From NCBI GenBank assembly GCA_000499405.2, contig HG738139.1, positions 10,688,616 to 10,752,615 of the forward strand: a stretch of DNA of 64,000 nt, read 5' to 3'. The notes beneath the pieces are model-generated. The model did not search any database. It worked only from the letters and a program-made list of their open reading frames with translations, and had not been told where the DNA came from. Positions 27,901-39,363 of this stretch are shown here, piece by piece. The position numbers and the translations under genes were made by a program. This DNA is from Onchocerca volvulus (Eukaryota > Nematoda > Chromadorea > Rhabditida > Onchocercidae). The first letter of the stretch is position 1; each line of letters begins with the position of its first letter.

Positions 27901-30837
27901 AAAATTAGATTTGAAAAGTTTTCAAAAAAAAAAAAAGAGAAAGAAAAGAATTTCCCAGCATTATGTGACGAAAAATGTAGCATCCGGAGGGACAATGAAA
28001 TTAAAATTCCCATAATACTTTGCATTACTCAAAGTTATATTAGCGAATTTATGTTATCCATTATCATTTATTATAAATTTAATTTATTCAATTTGCCAAA
28101 TGTAATTTCAAGTGATGTGAAATCCAATGAAACAGGCGAAAGAGTTTGATAATAAATTAGATATATTTAATTAGGTATATTTATTTTTATACAAATTTAT
28201 TTCTTTTCATCTGATTGCTTGAATAGATATCTAAAAATTTGATGAGTTAGAAAAATTAAATAAAAGTTTTTTTTTTGTTGTATTCAATAGTTTATGCAAT
28301 ATGTTTCATATGATACTTAAATTTACTTTTGCTTCTTCTATAGTAGCCATTGATATTTTACATTTCATATCAAATTTAAATATAAGTGAAAATTTCACAA
28401 ATCGTTTCTAAATTCAGATTTAGAAGTCTAAATCTAATTTTAAGAATTTTCATTAGTTTAAATTCGATTTTAAAAATGATGTGTGTAATTGTTACTTATA
28501 TTTAAATATGAAATAAAATGTAAAATATTAGTGGTGGTAATATAGAAGAAGCAAAAGTAAATTTAAATATCTATGAAGCATATTGCATAAACTATTGAAT
28601 ACAAAAAAAAAAAGAACTTCTTATTTATGTATGATTTATCATCAATCACTTTATTCATCAAAATTTTTTGCAATTCAAAATTTTTCCACTTATTGTCAAT
28701 TTTTTTTTTTTTTTTTTGCTAAAAATTCAAATTTTCTAATAAATTGGACTAATTTAGACGTTGAAAATATCGGATTATTTCATTGCTAAAAAAAAAAGAA
28801 TTTTTATCCGACAAACTAAATTATTCCAATTTGTTAAATAACTTGAATTATTCCAGATTTTCAGTTTACTTTAATTACGCCAATTTTTTAGATAATCTAA
28901 ATTATTTCAATTTATTGGACAACCTGAATTTTTCAGATTTGTTAGAAAATCTGAATTAGTCCAATTACTGGGCAACTTAAATACTAAATTCGAGATGTTT
29001 CGAAAAGCCATTCTTATCTACTAATTTTCCCAAATTGATATATCTTTCTCTGTAATTTATATTCATATTTAAGCAAACAAAGACTAGTTCGAACTTTTCA
29101 AAATTGTTTTTCTCAACTTTCCCATAATTCATTCTTTCAATTAAATCCTTTGAAGAACGCTAATCTAATTTAGTCTTTGCTGAAATTATCCATGCGAACT
29201 ACTATAATTCATTGCAGTAAATTAGCTAAGTTTGCACTATTGTGATAAACAAGTTTTATGTTATCAATAGGAATGGAGTAATTTAATTAATTTTGTCGAT
29301 AGCATAAACTAATTTATTTAATTAATTTCTGTCTAGCATAAATCCATTTGGTTTAATGACAGAGAAGAAAAAAGAGGGAATGATAAAAATTGCTTATAAA
29401 TTTTGAAAATTTTTGGATTAATTTAAAAAGAAAAAAGAAAGAATTAGAAATGAAATGAAATAAAGTTATCGTTAACAAAAAAGCGATATCGAGCTATATT
29501 GATGATTTATTCGAGAAAAATAACTGCCATTATCATATATTCATAATTGAAAAAAAAAAAATCGAAACTTGTAAAATTTAATTATATAAATCCATTTCAT
29601 TGATAATCTTGTAAAATGTATGGAAGTTACTAAAATTAAAGCCGAAGTTTTTCTTTTTTCTAAAATTTCAATTTTCCGGATAAAATTTCAAAAGTAATTA
29701 TTGTTATAGTTAAAAATAATTATTACTATAGTATAAAAGTAATTATTACTTTTAAAGTAATTGTTATTATAGTAGTAAAATAAATATTACAAAATAATAA
29801 GCCCAAATAAATAATATTTTAGCAAGGTCAAGTAAAGATTAATAAATAAATCATTCATATCGAACAAAATACAACTGCGAGTTTTTGATACTGTAGCAAG
29901 AATCAATTGATTAATATCAGTATTAATTAATTAATGCTGATGAGTAGTTGGAATTGATATTCCATAATCAATTAATTATTTTAATTGACGAAGCAATCAG
30001 ATAAAGATAGAGAATATTTTATAGAATAAAAAAAAAAAAAGGAAAAAAGTGCGAAATGAAAAAAAAAATTTTTAAAAATTAAAAGGAATGAATTGAATAC
30101 AAAAAAAATATGTGTGAAGCAGGCAAAAAAATAAAGTGAAAGTTACGAATATTTTTAATTAAAATATTTTCCATCATTAATAGCTGCAGCTGAAATATGA
30201 ATTAAATGAAACGATACATATGGGAATGACTATTCAATATTAGAAAAATGAATTTTTAAGAAAAAAGCGTCATATGGTGTTACTAATTTTGTTTAAAACA
30301 AATAATTCAGCTATCAGTAAAAAAAATTTCAAAAATTTTTTCTTAAATTTGATTTGAAAAACTAAAGTTTAAAAGAAAAAATTATAATTTTATAGGACTG
30401 GCAAGCAATCGAGATGCAGAATTGGACTGGAAATATATTGATGATAAAAAGGTATGTTTGATTGTATTAATAGCTTTTTAGGGGAAAAAAGGAGAGAATT
30501 TTTGATAAAAAAAATTAATTAATGCTATTTGAATTAAAATTACATCGTTTAAAATAGATAATGAATTTTATCGTAACATAATAATATTAAATTTTGAAAA
30601 AATTTTAAATTTCCCTTTTTTTTTTATTCTTTTTTAATGAATATACTGAATAAATGTTTGAAAAATTGAAAAATACGAAAAAAAAGGAAAAGTTTAATCA
30701 AATGATTTCTAATTAATGAAATTTTTTTTTTTTTTAGGCACCACTGGCAAGCAGTGAATTAGATGAAACGAAAGATGAAACGCAAAAAAATGACGATCAA
30801 TTTTTGGAATTATCATCATCACAAAAAAATGAGCCAG

Positions 30838-30883
<46 letters not shown>

Positions 30884-30885
30884 GC

Positions 30886-30928
<43 letters not shown>

Positions 30929-33900
30929 GCAACAAGTAAATGATGATTTAAATGAAACGAAAAGTAACGATGAAATTCATTTAAACGGTGTCCAATCAGT
31001 TACGAATAGATCTTTCGGTAAACATTTTTCAGTACAACAATATAAATAAGTTAAAACGAAATCTGTAGAAATTTATGGAAAAAATCATAAATCGTTGTAA
31101 GATTTTGAGGTTAAATAAAATTAAATATTTCCGGAAAAAAAAAAACATCAAATTTTATATTTTTCACCAGTATGATAGTGCGAAATAAAAAATTTTATTT
31201 GATTCATAAAATTAATTTATAAAGTTTCGTAAAATTTATATATTCATGAAATTTCTATTCTGTTTAATTCATAAAATTTATTTCACAGAATTTCTTAATT
31301 TCATAAACCGTCTATTTCCTTAATTAAGTTGCATTTACTTAGCAATTTCTTTTTCTTGAATTTTCAGCAAAATAGTAAAGTGAAACATCGGAGACACAAA
31401 TAATTAGCCAGTTCGAAAATATTTATTTTTGATGATTGGGAGGAGAGGAGAAGAAAAAAGATAAACAATTTAAATCATTTATGAGGTAAATAAATAAATT
31501 CAAATTCGATCGAAAGTGGAATCGTTAAAATGAAGTAAAGAAGTGCTTTTTTCATTTGAAGCATTAGACAAACTTTAGAAAAATTTGTTCGTTACACACT
31601 ATAATCTTCAGTTCTTGAATTTTCTTTTTCTTAATTTCAACTTTTTAATCTACTCAAATTACAAATTTCATTGCTCTAGCTGTTTGTTTATTTTTGAATT
31701 ATTATGTATTGCCATTAGAATATGTATTATTTTGAATATAATATATTTGTACAGCTTCTTGATGATAACATTTTCAAATTTACATACGTGATCGTAAGGG
31801 AAACTTAAGTCTTACGTGATTGTGCGAAAAAGTTAGATCGCAAAAACAGAAATTAGTGGCAACTTTGCATATATTTATTATGGAAATAATTTCTCTTATT
31901 GTCACATTTTCGAGAATTGAGAAAATCTTCGGTTAGAAATATTCGATTTTTATTTTACTTTTTGAAAAATTGAAATATTTCTGCAAAGTTATTTTTAGGC
32001 GTTGTATACCTTGAATTAAACGATGAAGTTAAACGTGCTCTTCTACCGCCATCCGTAAATAGTATTGATACTATTCGAGCATTATTTCTGCGATCTTTCC
32101 CGCAGCTGACATCGCAATACCTTAGTTTACCTTACGTCAAGATTTACATTCAAGAACCCTCAAAAGGACAACTTTTTTACGAACTTGATGATCTCAGGTA
32201 AATATCGTCTTTTTTTTTTTTCCTTAATTACAATTAAAATTATTCATTTATTCTATTGATCTTTGAAACTTTCCATTGATCATTATATCTTTGAAAAGAT
32301 ATAATCATTGATCACTCAGACATACTTCAATATTTAATTTTTCAAGCAATTTTTTTAAATAAAAAATTAAGAAAGCATAAATAAATGAAATAATTTTCAT
32401 ATTTTTGAATATAATACTCCCTTACTTTTTCTCATAAACTACCCATAAATTTAGCAAAAGTTATATTTAATTTGCACTAATTTTATAATTTTTCCATTAT
32501 AAAATGAATAGAAAATTTGTATAAAAATTTCCATTAAAAGAAAAAAAAAATATTAAAAAAAATTTCATGAATACTTATCTCTTAAATAAGCCATTATTTA
32601 AATGATTTTTTAAAATTTATTTCATTGTAATTTTAGAATAGATATTTAATCAGTATTAACATGCATTAATTGATAATAAATGTTGAAATCTTTTTTCAAC
32701 GTTTAAGAAAAGAAAGAAAACAAAAACTTAAAAAAAGAAATATTTATTTAAATGAACGAAAGATATGAAAAATGAATAAATTTTTGCGTGCAATATGAAA
32801 AATTTGAAAAAAAAAAAAAGCAAAAATATTATTTGTAAAAATAGAATTGAAATGTTTTCGTTTCTACGAGCGACAAAGGAATGAATAACCCAGTGATCAG
32901 TCTACTTCGATATTCTCTGTAATTGTTTGTTACGATGATGTGAAAGAAGAATTGCAAAATGATTATATAATATTTTCAATTTTGATTTCAATAATTTCTA
33001 AATAAATTCTAATTTCTAAATTTAATCTAAAATTTATAGTTGTCGTAATTTCTTTCCTTGTTTAAACAAAAATCGTTTTTTTTTTTTTTTTTTTTTTTTG
33101 AAGGAAAAGTAATGCACAAAAATTTGCTTAGTCATATTAAAATAAATATATATACACATTTCATGTATACAAAGCTTCCCATACTGTAAAACTAGTCAAA
33201 TATCGTCCATTTTTCTTTTTTCCCAGCTTTAATATTCAATTAAACGGAAATCAGTTTTTTGAAGAAATTATAAATTTGCTTATTTAAATTAAAAACTAAT
33301 TGATCTTTAAAACTTCAAATTTTTCTACGTAAATTAGAAATTAACTGGATTTCCAAAATATTTAATTTTCTTATTTTGATTAAAAATTGATTGGTTCTTA
33401 AAATTTCAAGTTTGTTTATTTAAATTAGAAAATAATTGTTTATTTAAAAGCTTAGAATTTTCAAATCCCGTTATTTTAAACACGAATGATTTTTTTAAGG
33501 CTTGAAATTTGAACTTTTTCATTATTCAAATTTCATCTCTGATTTTTGATAAGCAGCATAACACAATGAAATATATTGTATTGAAAAGCTAGTTTTAACT
33601 TATCATAATTATTTTAATTTTAAAATGAAAAATTGTGCATAGTATGGCTAAATTGAAATATTCTTTCATACTGGATCAAAATGAACTAAACAATTAACCG
33701 GTTGTAGTTCAAAAATTACGAAAAAAGAAAACTAGTGAAGTATTGAGGAAAAATTCAAACTTTCCGGAAATTTCAGTGATTATATTTATTTATCAGAGAT
33801 ATCAAAGATCAAGCGGTGTTAAAATTACGTGAACGAGCAAATGGATATCAATCAACGCAATCGAACCGTTCTATCACTAATCATTCATCGCTTGATTATT

Positions 33901-36900
33901 TGAGTGAATCTGAACTTGATCTGATGGATTATCGAAATCGTATGCCATCACATCGATATCGTCCAGCAAGTGCCTTAGACAGTCGAATGCTTTCTACAAC
34001 GGGTACTATTAAATCAGCGAGGTAATTGATCAACTTTTCTTTTTTTTTTTTTTAGATTTATTAAAATGACAAGAATTGCTGATTAAAATGATAAAGTTTT
34101 ATTTATTGATTAAAAATATAACGCATAAAATTTTTTAATGTTTTTCAACTAATACATATAAATATATTTACTCATTTAATAAGTTATATAGTAATTTTTA
34201 ATTAGATAATATAAATTATCATATGATAAAATATATTTCAAATGTAACTGAAATTTATCAACTAATAATTTTCGATAAATTTCAAATGATGTAATGGGAT
34301 ATTTTATGAATACAGCAAATTTTTTCATATTTTCGTAGTCATTGATCTGAAAAGTATAAGTATGCAAATCATATTTAAAAATTAGATTATATTCCTGTTA
34401 CTTTTTGAATAGTTGCGATATGGATATGAATATGAAACTTGAACTTTTATCCTTTGTTATTATAATTATGAAATTTAATGCTAAAATTTAATCTTACTTA
34501 TCTCAAGATTATCTTATTTTAAGATCTCCGATATCATCACGTTTTGATTCATATTGTGATCCATATGCTAGTGATACAAGTAGTCAAGAACGTTCTGGTT
34601 CAGTCACACCAATAATCGATAAAGAAGCAAGGTTAGTTAATCTAACTTAATATTTTAATAATTAGAATTTGGAAAGAAATCAATTTATAAAATTTACTTA
34701 TTCGCAAAAATTTTTGAAAAGATTTTGACATATTTTTTTTGTTTGGTGGAAAAATTCGAAGCAATGAGGCTAATGTTTTTTTTAAATGAATTTTAATGAT
34801 ACTAATGGCAAAATAAATTTCCAAAATTTATTTCTTAAATTATTATTTTTATTTAATAAATCTAAAACAGGCGATTCTTAATCTTTTCAAAGTGTAAATT
34901 GATCAGTTCTATTAATTCTTTAAATTTCAAAAGATTTTTTTTCACAATTTTCAAAATATAAACAAATTTTTTAATAGAAAAATTGATAATATGATAATTT
35001 ATTAATTTGAAAAAGAAAAAAAGTGTCACGCAATTTGTCACTTAAACCGTTTAGAATTCGTATGGAAACGATGGAACGTCAGTTAGCAGGTTTATCATCA
35101 CTGGTACATTCAGCATTGATAAGTAAAGGTATGAGCGAAACGAGCCAACGTGATATGGAAGAATTACGAAAACAAATTTTGGCACTTCATCCAGATGGTT
35201 TGTGATAATGTTATCATTATCAGTGCTATCATTATCATCACTATTATTATCGTAATTACTTTGTAAAACTATCGATTCATGGTAATATTATTATTATTAG
35301 CTTTTCTTGTTCATGTTGAATATATTATAAACATCTTTTAAATATTTAATGTTATTGATTTTAATTAATTTATAACTCAGTATTTTTTGATTGTAAAAAT
35401 GAATTAAATGTTCAATTGTATGGTCTTTTTTTTCATTTTACATTAATATTTTCAAAATTTATACACATTTTAAGTTTAATTCAATATTATTAGTGTTTTT
35501 TGATAAATTACAAAATTACAGTGGCATCAATTGCATCAGAAAGCAGTGTACCGAGTATCGACCCATCATCACTGAACGATTCTGTATTTTTAAATAATGA
35601 AACACAGCAGCAAATTTTAAAATTTAAACGACATATAAGTGAAATGCAAAGTCAACTGAAACAAATTCGACGTACAGTACAGGTATTTTATTTATTTTTG
35701 AGTGTATTAAAAAGAAAATTAATTAATAATTATGTTCTTTGCTATTATTATATTTTATTTTTTAAAAAATCATATATTAAGAAAAAAAACCAATCAATAA
35801 TTCCATTTCTTATTACGGTTCTTTATTTTTGAATATTATTCCTTATTTTCTTGAAAAAGTATTTTTAAAATTTATTACAGGTGAATACGCACGAATCACG
35901 TGATATTTTACGTGAAGCATTTGATCGCGTGCATCAATATATTGCAGATTACCTGGGTGCAACACCACATCATTCTGCAAAAGATGCAAATGATATACTT
36001 AAATCAGAACATATTACTCAAATTGCTAATCTTCAAAAATCATTGCAGTAAATTTTTTTTTTTTTTGTTGCGAGAATTTGTCTGAAAAAAAAAAAGATAA
36101 AATTAAATTTAAATTTATTCAAAAATAAACAAATTAATGAAATTTATGAGTTAGTGAAGGTCAGGAATATTTGACAATTTTAAATGATTAGATATACTCT
36201 TACTAGATATAATTGTGAATTCTTAGATTTCGTTGTTAATTAGCAATTAGATATACTTTCGAGCAGTTTTTACTGTTAATTAACAATGAAAATCACTAAT
36301 TAATCGACGAAGTCTTCGACAGATTTCGTTGTTAATTAACAATGAAAATGTTTTTTAAATACAAAACTTTAGCAATAACTAATCATTTAATAATGATATT
36401 TGCTGTTAATTTAAAAGACGTGGATAAGATAAAAATCATGACATGATTCTAAAGCTAAAGGAAGACATTTCTGAAATAGCTATTATTCTTTGTCTTCTAA
36501 TGTTATCATTAATTTGATCATATTATCATCATTATTATTGATAAAAAAAATAGGGAAAATAATCAATTGACGAAACATTTTGATTACATTTAAAATAATT
36601 TCATTGAAATATATGAAAGTTAATGAAAATTTTATAATAAATATATCGAATAATATTATGAAATTCTTATCACAATATTCATAATGGTGATAAGAATATA
36701 TTGTTATTGATACCATAGTGATAGTAATGATAACACAGATGTACTGATACCATTAAAAATGACTTTAATTACTAGTTTTAATTATTATTATTAATAATAC
36801 AGTAGCGATCTGTCAAAATTGCAGAATATTTGAAGAAAATGTTGAAGAAGTCAGACATTTGGTATTAAATACAAATCGGAAATTGCGTATGAGTGAAGTG

Positions 36901-39322
36901 GAAGCGTTTACTGAAACGCTTACAAGAATTGGTCGAAATGCGGCAAAACTAAAAAGTTTGCTTATTTACTGATCGATTGATCATTATTGATTTGTGAGAA
37001 CAGAATAATACAATCTGAATTCTCGGTTAATTTCAATCAGAAATATATTTCTAATGACTGGTTAAACAATTTCCAAATTTAATTTTAATTTTAATATTTC
37101 AAGAAAGAATTTACTATTCAAGTTTTTCATCAAGTAAATGAAACTTTTGAGTTATCCGAACTTATTCATAATTTTAAATAATATCTCAGTTTTCGATTTA
37201 TCCAAAATTTCCGACAAATCAACATTTCTCATTTCCTAACCATTATTATTCTCTCTTTTGCGATCATTATTATTTCTTTATTAGAATAAAATATTCTACA
37301 GCAATTAATTTAAATAAGCAAATAAAATTTAGAAAATTATAACTTTTTCTTTATTTGTGAATTTTTCCTTTAATATGATATAATAACATTATAATGCTGC
37401 TAATGAAAGAATATCAATCTTTTTGACAATTTTTTATTAAAATATTAATCAATAACTTCGTATTCAAATATTGCGAAACATTTTAGCGACAAAAATTAAA
37501 TTTTAGTTATAAATCTTTGCATTAATAATATTTTATTAGATTTTCAATAAAAAAAAAAAAAATACTTCAATTTCTAGCACAATTTCCAACAATACAGTAT
37601 GAATTACAAAAGGAAATAAAAATGAATATGGAACGAATCGTTTCGGAGGAGAAATTTATCAAAGAAGAAACAGCTCAAATTGATCAATGCTTACGACGAT
37701 GTAAAACGTTGGCCAATATGATGGTGACAATGAAGAAATTGGCCATGGTCCAAGATCCAAGTTTGAATGCGACAACAAAACTGGAAAAGAAAAACAACAA
37801 TCGAACATTGTTTACAGTTAAAGAGAATGATTTTACAAATAATGCTGCTGCTAAATTGATTAAAAATGATCAGATAAATGGAACCAACCGAATAATCAAT
37901 GAACAACAACAACAAAAACAACAACAATATCAACAACATCATCAACAACAACAACAATATCAACAACATCATCAACAACAAAGACAAATGACAGATGTAA
38001 GAATGAATAAACAAATATCACCGCCGTTAATACCACCACCACCGATTTATTATGAAGGTGATTAACTTTTTTTTTTCACGTAAATTTTTATGGATTGGAA
38101 AAAATTAGTGAAAATTTAAAAAAGAAAAAGCATTTATGAATGCAAGATACACTTTAAAAAAATTTGCATAAATGTGTATTTTCTTTATTATATCAATCAA
38201 TTTTCGTATGAACAATATTTAAATTTTCGAGATTCAATTCTTTTCGCATAAATTTATTCATATTGAAAAAAAAAAAAAAGAAATTAGTAAAAATTTACAA
38301 AAAGGAAGCACTTAATGTATATAAAAATGCATTTGTTTTATTTTATTATCCGATCAATTTTTGTATGAATGATATTAAAATTTTTGAGATTTAACTTTTT
38401 TCTTTCACTTAAATTTAATGCATAGTTGAAGAAAATTAGTAAAAATCAGAAAAGAAAAAACATTTCTAGAAATAAAATATATTTATTTCATTTTTTATAT
38501 AATTAATTTTTCGTATAAATAATATTTAAATTTTTTCATTCATTTATTCCTTTGATTTACCAGAAAAATACATGAAATTATGACAGTACTATGATATAAT
38601 TTAATGTAAAGTTATAATTAAATTACAAAATTGATTGATTTATGATTAATTAGTAAAAAAGATTAAGCTAATTTTACTTTTATTAAGGTACTTCTTCATG
38701 TAATTCAAAGAGAAATGCGGATGCGAATGTTTTGGATACGATTCTGGATGAACTTACAAATACGGTACAACGCGATATGCGTTCGAAATCACGATCACCC
38801 AATCCAACCAGATCATTTTCGGTTTTCCGGAATGGTCCACCGAATCCACCGGAACGACATTCGACAACCGATGTACGAAACCGTTTTACACAATCGGAAA
38901 TAAAAGAAATGCAACGTCGAGCAATTGAAAGTGTTTCACCTAATCCAGGCTAGTTAATGCTAGTATTTTTCACAATTTTAATATATTCCACATTTTCAAC
39001 CTTGCCATTACTTTAGTGATTAATCATTTCCGATTAATACTCATATTTCATTTTTTCATTTCAAATATTTCCTTATTGCATTTAGATAGTTTTATTCTAA
39101 CAAAATTTTATGCAAATTATCTAATCTAAATTAATATTTAATCTAAATTAATCATTAAAATAATCTTGCATACTTTTAAAATTAATAAAAATTATAATTT
39201 TATCAAATTTGATGAAATTGCTGGAAAATTTAATAATTTGCTAAATGATAAACTAAAGTATTTACATAAGACTTGTTTTTTTTTTTTATTAATTAATTTC
39301 GAAAAGAAAACATTCTTATCAA

Positions 39323-39363
<41 letters not shown>

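Noticed and set aside
37691..38014. Minus ORF of 107 codons, leucine-rich
   Set aside because: Antisense of the CAA-rich scaffold exon, whose plus frame joins both neighbours in phase.
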